Positions 26,481 to 34,419 of a stretch of 64,000 nt of DNA are shown in pieces. Numbering within the stretch: the stretch's first letter is position 1; every line of letters starts with the position of its first letter. A model generated the notes under the pieces. It had not been told where the DNA came from. It did not search any database and saw only the letters and a list, made by a program, of their open reading frames with translations. Source of the DNA: Bacteroidales bacterium (GTDB lineage Bacteria; Bacteroidota; Bacteroidia; Bacteroidales; UBA932); assembly GCA_024693285.1 (NCBI GenBank), contig JAILLE010000013.1, positions 1-64,000 on the forward strand, written 5' to 3'. Position numbers and translations under genes: made by a program.

Positions 26481-27890
26481 ATGTACAGACAGAAAGGAAG
26501 CCCCGTTTATCTATTCTCAATAGTCCTTGTGGCGGTCATCGGGGGACTGCTGTTCGGATATGACACGGCTGTCATTTCAGGTGCTGAGAAAGGACTCCAG
26601 GCGTTTTTCAAGGGAGCGTCAGATTTCAACTATACTGACGGACTCCACGGTTTCACGAGCTCCAGCGCGTTGATCGGCTGTATTATAGGAGCCTTCATTT
26701 CGGGTATTCTGGCCTCGAATCTAGGCCGTAAGAAGACCCTTTTCGTGGCGGGTGTCCTGTTCCTTCTGTCAGCTCTCGGGTCATATTTCCCCGAATTCCT
26801 GTTCTTCCAGAAAGGAGTCGCCACAAAGGGATTGCTTGTGGCTTTCAACTGCTACCGCATCCTGGGTGGTGTCGGAGTCGGTCTGGCCTCTGCCCTCTGC
26901 CCGATGTATATCGCCGAGGTCGCTCCCGCGTCAAAGAAAGGTAAGCTGGTCTCTTGGAACCAGTTCGCCATCATATTCGGTCAGTTGGTAGTCTATTTCG
27001 TCAACTACTTGATTATCCGTTCCCATGCCAATGATCCCGCTGTCGTCGAATGGACAAATGCTGTCGGCTGGAGGGTGATGTTCCTTTCCGAGGCGGTTCC
27101 GGCGGGTCTTTTCGCCTTGCTGATCCTCCTGGTCCCCGAGACTCCTCGTTTCCTTGTGCTCAACCATCGTGATGATGAGGCCCTTACTGTGCTGTCCAAT
27201 ATAAATGGCGAGGCCAAGGCCAGGGAGATTATCTCCGAGATAAAGGATACCGTGGTGGAGAAGAAGGAGAATATCCTCGCATACGGTTTGATGGTCGTTT
27301 TCATCGGCTGCATGCTCAGCGTGTTCCAGCAGGTTATAGGCATCAACGCCGTGCTGTATTTCGCTCCGAGAATCTTCGAGTCGATGGGTGTGTCGAACAA
27401 CATGCTCTTCACTGTCATCATGGGAGTCATAAACATCAGCTTCACTTTGGTGGCGGTGTTCACCGTGGAAAAGATCGGAAGGAAACCTCTGTTGATCACC
27501 GGTTCTCTCGGAATGGCTCTGGGCGCTATTGGAGTGGCCTTGAGCAACGTAGTGAACCTTCCCGCTTTCATCCCTGTGCTCAGCATAATGATCTACAGCG
27601 CGTGCTTCATGTTCAGCTGGGGCCCGATTTGCTGGGTATATATCGCCGAATTGTTCCCGAACACGATCCGTTCCGAGGCGACAGCCATTGCGGTGGCCTT
27701 CCAGTGGATATTCAACTTCATAGTGTCCAGCACTTTCGTGCCGATGTACAACTGGAGCCATTTCTTCGCTTACGCCCTTTACGGTGTGATCTGTCTTATT
27801 GCCGCTCTCTTCGTCTGGAAACTGGTCCCGGAGACCAAGGGAAAGACTTTGGAGGACATGACAGGCTTTTGGAAAAAGTATTTGATCTGA
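26481..27890 (+). CDS. Sugar porter of the major facilitator superfamily (XylE-like)
   Basis: A 469-residue, 12-helix MFS transporter of the sugar porter family. N-terminal GLLFGYDTAVISGA in helix 1, the loop LGRKKTLFVAG after helix 2, PETPRFLV before the central loop, QQVIGINAVLYF in helix 7, and PETKGKTLEDM at the C-terminus are all family signatures. Closest in feel to the xylose/arabinose/glucose proton symporters; the sugar cannot be read from the sequence. Two bases upstream of the SEC-C protein start. Confidence 0.9.
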   Translation: MYRQKGSPVYLFSIVLVAVIGGLLFGYDTAVISGAEKGLQAFFKGASDFNYTDGLHGFTSSSALIGCIIGAFISGILASNLGRKKTLFVAGVLFLLSALGSYFPEFLFFQKGVATKGLLVAFNCYRILGGVGVGLASALCPMYIAEVAPASKKGKLVSWNQFAIIFGQLVVYFVNYLIIRSHANDPAVVEWTNAVGWRVMFLSEAVPAGLFALLILLVPETPRFLVLNHRDDEALTVLSNINGEAKAREIISEIKDTVVEKKENILAYGLMVVFIGCMLSVFQQVIGINAVLYFAPRIFESMGVSNNMLFTVIMGVINISFTLVAVFTVEKIGRKPLLITGSLGMALGAIGVALSNVVNLPAFIPVLSIMIYSACFMFSWGPICWVYIAELFPNTIRSEATAIAVAFQWIFNFIVSSTFVPMYNWSHFFAYALYGVICLIAALFVWKLVPETKGKTLEDMTGFWKKYLI

Positions 27891-27891
27891 T

Positions 27892-29049
27892 TTGAATAAG
27901 GACATCATAATCTCAGCTCTTGGCGCCTTCCACAAGGTCGACCTGGAGGACATCCGCCACTTTTTCGGGGCGGATGTTCCTTCTCATGTCCGCAAGAACG
28001 AGTTTGTCCAAAGGCTCGGTGCCTTCATAGTGGAAAGACCCCAGGAATGGCTCGGGAATATGCTTGAAAGGGATTTAAGGCTTCTTTTGACCCTTGTCGA
28101 GGCTGGACCGGAAGTACCTGTGGTTCAAGAATATCCCGATTATCCTACCGTCTTGGAGACGGTCGGTCTGCTGAGAGTTGACGTGTCGGAGAAGGATTTC
28201 AAAGAGATCTGGATCCCGAAGGAAGTCTATGATATTGTGGCTCCGCATATCCGTGAGGCGATATCCAGGGGAGAGACCGACGGAACTTTCGAGATGGAGA
28301 GGGCCGCTTTCGGTTACCTCAATCTTTATGGGGTCCTGACTGTGGATGAGTTCTATGATAAGATGCTGGAATATAATGATTGGGCGGGGCGTTGGAGTGT
28401 TGAGACTTTCACATCCCGGCTTGTCGAGAGTCCGGTTTTCAAACTCTGCAGGATAGATCTCGGGGGAGAACCTCACATGAGCGCTCCGGGCATATACGAG
28501 CCTGCGAAAATATTGTCTGGAAGAAAAGACTTTCCGGATTTGGGCGGTCTCCGCGCTTTCACCCCGGAACAGGCGATCGAGGCTGGCTCAGGCGCTCCTG
28601 AATTCGTTTTCGGATTGGGCTCGCCTGAGGGAAAGAAGCTGGTTGAGATGTTGCTGAACTTGGGTTATTCAGGCGATGACCTGATCCTTGAGGAACACGA
28701 CATCTGGATGAATTCCCAGATGGTTTGGGGAGATGACGCCACTGAGGAGATATTCGGCTGCGTGTCTGACAGAGAGGACGACATCGAGACTTTCGAGGAT
28801 TATAACGAATGCATGGAGATTGTGGCGGCCTATGCCAACAGCCTCCCGAAATGGCTACTGGGAGGTCATTCGTCAAATGAGGCTAATTGCCTGAAAGTCA
28901 TTCTCCAAAGCGAGGATGACCCGATTATGGATATAATCCGGAAGAATCCGTATATGAGCTTGTATGTTCCTCCAGTTCCGGGGAATGAGCCTTGCCCTTG
29001 CGGAAGCGGACTGTCTTACCGCCTCTGCCATGGACGGAACGTCAATTAG
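27892..29049 (+). CDS. SEC-C motif protein of unknown function
   Basis: A 385-residue cytosolic protein whose last 20 residues carry a SEC-C zinc motif ([15 protein letters not shown]), as at the end of SecA. The rest is helical and acidic and I do not recognise it. It starts with TTG at 27892, one base after the sugar-porter stop; no ATG or GTG is available nearby (first internal Met is near residue 57), so the TTG start is well supported. Probably co-transcribed with the transporter. Its 3' end overlaps the convergent trmD by eight bases. Confidence 0.75.
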   Translation: MNKDIIISALGAFHKVDLEDIRHFFGADVPSHVRKNEFVQRLGAFIVERPQEWLGNMLERDLRLLLTLVEAGPEVPVVQEYPDYPTVLETVGLLRVDVSEKDFKEIWIPKEVYDIVAPHIREAISRGETDGTFEMERAAFGYLNLYGVLTVDEFYDKMLEYNDWAGRWSVETFTSRLVESPVFKLCRIDLGGEPHMSAPGIYEPAKILSGRKDFPDLGGLRAFTPEQAIEAGSGAPEFVFGLGSPEGKKLVEMLLNLGYSGDDLILEEHDIWMNSQMVWGDDATEEIFGCVSDREDDIETFEDYNECMEIVAAYANSLPKWLLGGHSSNEANCLKVILQSEDDPIMDIIRKNPYMSLYVPPVPGNEPCPCGSGLSYRLCHGRNVN

Positions 29050-29728
29050 AAGAATTCTCAAGAAGATTCGGGCGCAGGAGCTTTGTGCGCTCGAGAGCCT
29101 GCTCATCCTGCCATGCCTGGATCAGTTTCGGGTTCCCGCTCAGTAAAACATCAGGAACTTTCCAACCTTTGTAATCGGCCGGCCTTGTGTATACAGGAGG
29201 GGAGAGCAGACCGTCCTGGAAACTGTCGCTCAAGGCTGAAGTCTCGTCTGTGAGCGCTCCGGGGATCAGCCTGACTATCGAATCCGCCAGTAACGCGGCC
29301 GGGATCTCACCGCCACTGACCACATAATCCCCAACCGATATCTCCCTTGTGACAAGGTGCTCCCGGATCCTATGGTCTATGCCTTTATAATGGCCGCAAA
29401 GGAGGATAAGGTTTTCCTTGAGGGATAACTCGTTTGAGATCGCCTGGGTCAGTATTTCCCCGTCGGGGGACAGATAGATGACCTCGTCGTAGTCCCGCTC
29501 GGATTTGAGTTCCGATATCATCTTGTCGACCGGTTCGACCATCATGACCATACCGGCGTCACCACCATAGCAGTAATCATCGACATTGGCCCGGGGACCG
29601 ATGCCATATTTTCTCAGATTGTGGACATGGATTTCCACGAGGCCTTTTTTTATGGCCCTGCCTACTATAGAGTGCCCCAGCGGGCTTTCCAAGAGTTCGG
29701 GTACTACTGTGAGGATGTCTATGCGCAT
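29042..29728 (-). CDS. trmD: tRNA (guanine-37-N1)-methyltransferase
   Basis: TrmD is a knotted SPOUT methyltransferase that makes m1G37 in tRNAs reading CNN and GGG codons and prevents frameshifting. The 228-residue protein has [23 protein letters not shown] and [12 protein letters not shown], the AdoMet-knot and catalytic-Asp regions. Unlike many bacteria it is not next to rimM, rplS or rpsP here. Single gene on the minus strand, overlapping the SEC-C gene end by eight bases. Confidence 0.96.
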   Translation of the reverse strand: MRIDILTVVPELLESPLGHSIVGRAIKKGLVEIHVHNLRKYGIGPRANVDDYCYGGDAGMVMMVEPVDKMISELKSERDYDEVIYLSPDGEILTQAISNELSLKENLILLCGHYKGIDHRIREHLVTREISVGDYVVSGGEIPAALLADSIVRLIPGALTDETSALSDSFQDGLLSPPVYTRPADYKGWKVPDVLLSGNPKLIQAWQDEQALERTKLLRPNLLENSSN

Positions 29729-29781
29729 ATGAGGATAAGTTTCCTTTCGCGAAAATAACTTTTTTATTCGGTTTTTTTGAG

Positions 29782-29789
29782 TATATTTG
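29782..29789 (+). promoter_or_regulatory. -7 box of the DUF349-yidC-yggS unit
   Basis: TATATTTG 49 bases before the ATG at 29839; no clean TTTG box at the usual distance (CTTT). Confidence 0.5.
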
Positions 29790-29838
29790 TAAAATGCTGA
29801 TTATGGCATGAATGTGTGTAACTCTAAATAATTGAAGT

Positions 29839-31839
29839 ATGAGTGAAGATTTTGTTCCTGAGGTGAACAATACCCCAGATGTAGAAGAGACCAAGAGTCC
29901 TCTGAAGACAGTTGTGGAAAGTGTTTCTGAACTTGCCGCAAAGGCTGGTGACCTGGTAGGTGATGCCGTGTCTGAAGTTGCCGCGGGTGTTAAGGAGACG
30001 CTCAAGGAAACGGTAGAGGCGGTTAAGGACGCTGTGTCGAAGGATGACGACAAGGTTGAGGAAGTAGTTGAGGATGAGGAGGAAAAGGATGAGATGGTCG
30101 AGGAGACTGTCGACCTTGGCAGCTTGACGCTGGCCGAGTTGTCCGACATGTTCGACAAGCTATCGCAGGATGAGAACAGGATGAAAAGATATAAGGAGGC
30201 CGAGGCTATCAAGTCGGCTTTCTATAAGAGGCTTTCCAAAGAGAAGGCTGAGGCTGGACTTGGTTCCAAGGTTGATGAGCCTTCTTCAAGGGAGGACGTG
30301 ATCGAGGAGGTGACCCCGGCCCCCCAGTCCGAGGAGGTCAAGGATAATCCTTTCGAGGCTATGGAGACCGCTTTCAAGGGTGTCTATGCCAATTATAAGA
30401 GGGAGCGTGCGGAATTTAACCGCCAGCAGGATGCTCAAAGGGAGGATAATTTCGTCGCCAAACAGGCTGTGATTGAGGATCTTAAGGCTCTTGTTGAGAA
30501 GCAGGAGGATGTGAGCTCCACGTTCCCGGCTTTCCGTGAGCTCCAGAACCGTTGGAGGGAGATTGGTCCCGTTCCCGCCACCAAGTTCCGTGACCTGAAC
30601 GACACATATCAGTTCTATGTCGAGAAGTTCTACGACATGGTCAAGATCAACAGGGATCTGAGGGATCTTGATTTCAAGAAGAATCTCGAGGCGAAGCAGG
30701 AGTTCTGCGAGGCTGCTGAGAAGCTGGCTGAAGATGATAATGTGGTCGAGGCTTTCCGCGAGCTTCAGAAGCTTCATGAGCAGTGGAAGGAGTACGGCCC
30801 GGTCGCCAAGGAGTACAGGGATTCTATATGGGATCGCTTCAAGGCCGCCACAGCTGTGATCAACAAGAAGTATCAGGCTCATTTCGAGGGACAGAAGGAG
30901 AAGCAGCAGGAGAACCTTGTTGAGAAGACCAAGCTCTGCGAGCAGGTTGAGGCCATAGCTGAGAAAGAGGTCAAGTCCTCTGGCGAGTGGAACCAGTTGT
31001 CCACTGAGATCGAGGAGATCCAGAAGAAGTGGAGGACTATCGGGTTCGCCACAAAGAAGGAGAACCAGAAGATATATGACCGCTTCCGTGCGGCTTGCGA
31101 CAAGTTCTTCGCCCGCAAGAGGGAGTATTATTCCCAGTTCAAGGACTCTATGAACGAGAATATGGAGAAGAAACTCTCTATTATTGAGAAAGTTGAGGCA
31201 TTGAAGGACAGCAAGGAGTGGAAGAAGACCACCGAGGCCATCATAGCTCTCCAGAAAGAGTGGAAAGAGATCGGCGCCGTGCCTCGCAAGAAGTCAGAGC
31301 AGTTGTGGAAGAGGTTCCGCACCGCTTGTGACGAGTTCTTCGCTGAGAGGGATAAGAATTCCAAGCCTGAGAATGACTATTACGGCAACCTCAGAGCCAA
31401 GAAAGCCCTTATCGATGAGATTAACGCCTATGAGCCCAAGGACGCTGAGGCCGACCGTGCCGCCGCTCAGGAGTTCGCGGAGAAATGGCGGAATATAGGT
31501 TTCGTCCCTTATAAGGAGAAGGAGAGTATCCAGAAGGCATATTCAGAGGCCATCCAGGCCAAGTTCCCGGATTATTCACCGAGGACCGCCAGGTCTGCCG
31601 CTCGTGGTGCCGCTCCCGCCCGCAAGCCTGTGAGCGAGAAGGACCGTCTTGTCCAGGAATATAACAAACTCCAGCAGGACATCGTCACTTACGAGAACAA
31701 CATTGGCTTCTTCTCCGCCTCGAAGAATTCCGAGCCGCTCATCAAGCAGATGCAGGAGCGTATCGACGCCGCGAAGCTGGAGCTCAAGGAACTTGAGGCC
31801 AAGATTATCAAGGCTCAGGAAGGGGAGGAAGAGAAGTAA
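29839..31839 (+). CDS. DUF349 repeat protein
   Basis: A 666-residue, highly charged, mostly helical protein. The first 90 residues are acidic and low-complexity; then five DUF349 units follow, recognised by W(R/K)EIG and YDRF-type cores: RWREIGPVP, QWKEYGPV, KWRTIGFA, EWKEIGAVP and KWRNIGFVP. The C-terminal 60 residues form a coiled coil. The function of DUF349 proteins in Bacteroidota is not established; it is probably cytosolic. It lies three bases before yidC and shares its transcript, a pairing I believe is conserved in the phylum but cannot check here. Confidence 0.9.
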   Translation: MSEDFVPEVNNTPDVEETKSPLKTVVESVSELAAKAGDLVGDAVSEVAAGVKETLKETVEAVKDAVSKDDDKVEEVVEDEEEKDEMVEETVDLGSLTLAELSDMFDKLSQDENRMKRYKEAEAIKSAFYKRLSKEKAEAGLGSKVDEPSSREDVIEEVTPAPQSEEVKDNPFEAMETAFKGVYANYKRERAEFNRQQDAQREDNFVAKQAVIEDLKALVEKQEDVSSTFPAFRELQNRWREIGPVPATKFRDLNDTYQFYVEKFYDMVKINRDLRDLDFKKNLEAKQEFCEAAEKLAEDDNVVEAFRELQKLHEQWKEYGPVAKEYRDSIWDRFKAATAVINKKYQAHFEGQKEKQQENLVEKTKLCEQVEAIAEKEVKSSGEWNQLSTEIEEIQKKWRTIGFATKKENQKIYDRFRAACDKFFARKREYYSQFKDSMNENMEKKLSIIEKVEALKDSKEWKKTTEAIIALQKEWKEIGAVPRKKSEQLWKRFRTACDEFFAERDKNSKPENDYYGNLRAKKALIDEINAYEPKDAEADRAAAQEFAEKWRNIGFVPYKEKESIQKAYSEAIQAKFPDYSPRTARSAARGAAPARKPVSEKDRLVQEYNKLQQDIVTYENNIGFFSASKNSEPLIKQMQERIDAAKLELKELEAKIIKAQEGEEEK

Positions 31840-31842
31840 AGG

Positions 31843-33741
31843 ATGGATAAGAATAGTATCACAGGCATTGTCCTGATGGGATTGATCCTGTTCGGCTTTG
31901 TCTTCTTTCAGAACAAACAATATCAGAAACAAGCCGCCTATCAGGCTCAGCTCGACTCGATAGCGGCTGTGGAGCGCTATAGGGCGGACTCCGCGGCTGC
32001 CGCTGACGCTTTGAAGGATACTGCCCGTCTTAGAGACCTTGCCCTTCAGGGCCAAGATGCAGGCCAAGTGGCTATAAGCCAGGCTGTTTCTGTTTATAAG
32101 GATTCCCTTCTCGAGGCTGCCCACTCTGGTCAGGAGGAGATAATAACTCTTTCCAACGATAAGTTCGAGGTTGCTTTCACGACCAAGGGAGCCCAGCCGT
32201 ATTCGGTTCTCCTCAAAGACTATAAGACTTACGGCGGGGATGATTTGTATCTGTTCAAGCCTGGTAACAGCCATTTGGGAGTTCAGATTTACGCCGGAGA
32301 GATGGTCAATACTTCTGATTTCATATTCTCCGTGGCTGAGAAGACTGACACTTCGGTTGTGATGCGGCTGCCCTTTGCCGGCGGAGGATACATAGAGCAG
32401 AAATACTCGATCCGGGAAGGGGAGTACCTTGTATCTAACTCCTTGTCATTCATGGGTATGGAGAACGTGATTCCGAAGAATGTGTTCTCCTATGACCTGG
32501 ATTATATGATGACTATTCCTCGGATGGAGAAGGGATACAAGAATGAGACACAGTATTCCAAACTCAACTGGTACTTCTCCGGTGAGAAGAAGCCGGAAAG
32601 CATAGGTCGCGCCCGTTCAGCTTCCAAGAGGGTGGACAACAAGGTCGCTTGGTTCGCTTTCCAGCAGCAGTTCTTCTCCGCGATATTCAGGGCTCCGAAG
32701 GAATATTCATCAGCTGAGTTTGACATCAAGTTCTTCCCTGAGGACGATGCCGACAACAATCTGATGGCTTGTCAGGCGAGGATGAGGGGAGACTTCCAAC
32801 CCGGTCAGAGAGAGACGGTTATCCCGTTCGAGTTCTATTTCGGACCCAACCACTACAAGACTCTTAAGTCTTACGACCACAAGTTTGAGAAGATCATTCC
32901 CTTGGGAGGTAGCGTTGTCGGACTGTTCACGAAGTACGTGATTATCCCCACATTTGACTTCCTCCGCAAGTTCATCTCCAACTTCGGGATCATCATCCTT
33001 ATCATGACGCTCCTGATCAAGTTGGTCGTGCTTCCGTTCGCCTTCAAGACCTATTCTTCATCAGCCAAGATGCAGGCGATCAAGCCTGAGATCGACAAGT
33101 TGAACGCAAAGTATCCCAAGCAGGAGGACGCGATGAAGAAGCAGCAGGCCCAGATGGATCTCTACAAGCGGGCTGGAATCAGTCCGATGGGAGGATGCCT
33201 TCCTATGCTCCTTCAGTTCCCGATCTTGTGGGCGATGTTCCGGTTCTTCCCGGCATCTATCGAGCTTAGGCAGCAGCCCTTCCTTTGGGCTGAGGATTTG
33301 AGCGCTTACGACTCAATCATCAACTTCGGCACCAGAGTGCCTCTGCTTGGTGACCATATCTCCCTTTTCGCTCTCCTGATGGCGATATCGATGTTCTTCT
33401 ATTCGAAGTTGACAACCGCTTCCCAGCCTGGAAGCGATGATCCACAGATGGCTTCGATGAGGTTCATGAGCGTGTGGATGATGCCGATTATGATGTACTT
33501 CATCTGTAACAGCCTGTCTTCCGGATTGAGCTACTATTACCTCCTTTCCAACTTGATCACCATGTTGGAGACATGGGTTATTAAGAAGTGGTTCGTGAAT
33601 CCCGAAGAGATCCAGGCTAAGCTGAAGGCCACCGAGGGCAAGAAACAGCCCAAGAGCAAATGGCAGCAGCGTCTTGAGGAAGCTCAAAGGATGCAGGCCC
33701 AGATGCAAAGGGAGCAAGCCAAGAAGAATGGTCGCCGATAA
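31843..33741 (+). CDS. yidC: Membrane protein insertase YidC
   Basis: YidC inserts and folds inner-membrane proteins, alone or with SecYEG. The 632-residue protein has an N-terminal helix (residues 5-22), a large periplasmic beta-domain (about 60-350), and the conserved Oxa1 core of membrane helices (GIIILIMTLLIKLVVLPF, GGCLPMLLQFPILWAMFRF). The positively charged tail (KSKWQQRLEEAQ ... QAKKNGRR) is typical. Second gene after DUF349; yggS overlaps its 3' end by 14 bases. Confidence 0.95.
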   Translation: MDKNSITGIVLMGLILFGFVFFQNKQYQKQAAYQAQLDSIAAVERYRADSAAAADALKDTARLRDLALQGQDAGQVAISQAVSVYKDSLLEAAHSGQEEIITLSNDKFEVAFTTKGAQPYSVLLKDYKTYGGDDLYLFKPGNSHLGVQIYAGEMVNTSDFIFSVAEKTDTSVVMRLPFAGGGYIEQKYSIREGEYLVSNSLSFMGMENVIPKNVFSYDLDYMMTIPRMEKGYKNETQYSKLNWYFSGEKKPESIGRARSASKRVDNKVAWFAFQQQFFSAIFRAPKEYSSAEFDIKFFPEDDADNNLMACQARMRGDFQPGQRETVIPFEFYFGPNHYKTLKSYDHKFEKIIPLGGSVVGLFTKYVIIPTFDFLRKFISNFGIIILIMTLLIKLVVLPFAFKTYSSSAKMQAIKPEIDKLNAKYPKQEDAMKKQQAQMDLYKRAGISPMGGCLPMLLQFPILWAMFRFFPASIELRQQPFLWAEDLSAYDSIINFGTRVPLLGDHISLFALLMAISMFFYSKLTTASQPGSDDPQMASMRFMSVWMMPIMMYFICNSLSSGLSYYYLLSNLITMLETWVIKKWFVNPEEIQAKLKATEGKKQPKSKWQQRLEEAQRMQAQMQREQAKKNGRR

Positions 33742-34384
33742 TTTAAAGAGTGTTCTTTCGAAACTGCCGCCAGAGGTTAAACTGGTGGCAGTTTCCAAAT
33801 TCCACCCCACTGAAGATATTCTTGAGGCCTACAATTCCGGACAGAGAAGATTCGGGGAGAATAGGCCGCAGGAATTCGCCTCCAAAGTGGCTGAGTTGCC
33901 AGGTGATATAGAGTGGCATTTTATCGGCCATCTCCAAACCAATAAATTAAAGTTGGTCTTGCCGTACGCTTCTCTTGTGGAATCTGTTGATTCCCAGCGA
34001 CTTCTTGATGCGATTGAGAAGTGGGGGAGTGAGCATGACAAAGTCATAGACGTTCTTCTCGAGCTCCACCTTGGTGCAGAGGAGACAAAAGGAGGTTTCA
34101 CAGAAGAGGAGATATTAGACATCCTTCGTCCAGACCGAAGGTTGTCGTACCAGCATGTGCGCTTCCGTGGCCTTATGGGCATGGCGACCAACACTGATGA
34201 CCAATCTGTTGTCGAGGCTGACTTCGCCCGGATCGAAGCGTTTAAAAATAGCCTGGAAGAGTATTTCTCTCTTCCAGGCTTTACGGAGCTTTCAATCGGA
34301 ATGTCTCACGACTGGCCTCTCGCTCTCATGCACGGGGCTACCATTGTCAGGATCGGCACGGCCATCTTCGGACCGAGGGCATAA
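33728..34384 (+). CDS. PLP homeostasis protein, YggS family
   Basis: A 218-residue PLP-binding protein (YggS/PLPBP/ProsC) of the alanine-racemase N-terminal fold, involved in vitamin B6 and amino-acid balance. The PLP lysine is in VKLVAVSKFHP near residue 20; FGENRPQEF, WHFIGHLQTNK and ELSIGMSHDWPLA are family hallmarks. The start MVADNLKSVLSKLP (ATG 33728) overlaps yidC by 14 bases and gives the usual length; a longer in-frame start at 33674 would only read yidC codons in another frame. Confidence 0.92.
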   Translation: MVADNLKSVLSKLPPEVKLVAVSKFHPTEDILEAYNSGQRRFGENRPQEFASKVAELPGDIEWHFIGHLQTNKLKLVLPYASLVESVDSQRLLDAIEKWGSEHDKVIDVLLELHLGAEETKGGFTEEEILDILRPDRRLSYQHVRFRGLMGMATNTDDQSVVEADFARIEAFKNSLEEYFSLPGFTELSIGMSHDWPLALMHGATIVRIGTAIFGPRA

Positions 34385-34386
34385 AA

Positions 34387-34414
34387 AAGGAGGATGGCCT
34401 TGGCCACCCTCCTT
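34387..34414 (-). terminator. Terminator of the Big_2 lipoprotein gene
   Basis: AAGGAGG-A-TGGCC (34387-34399) pairs with GGCCA-C-CCTCCTT (34402-34414), one mismatch and a two-base TT loop. A run of A at 34383-34388 gives a T-run on the minus strand, so it fits the minus-strand gene that ends at 34420; for yggS the 3' side has no T-run. Confidence 0.75.
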
Positions 34415-34419
34415 AAATA

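Noticed and set aside
26931..27953. Minus-strand open frame (340 codons) opposite the sugar porter
   Set aside because: His/Glu/Asp-rich product with no domain, opposite a clear 12-helix transporter.
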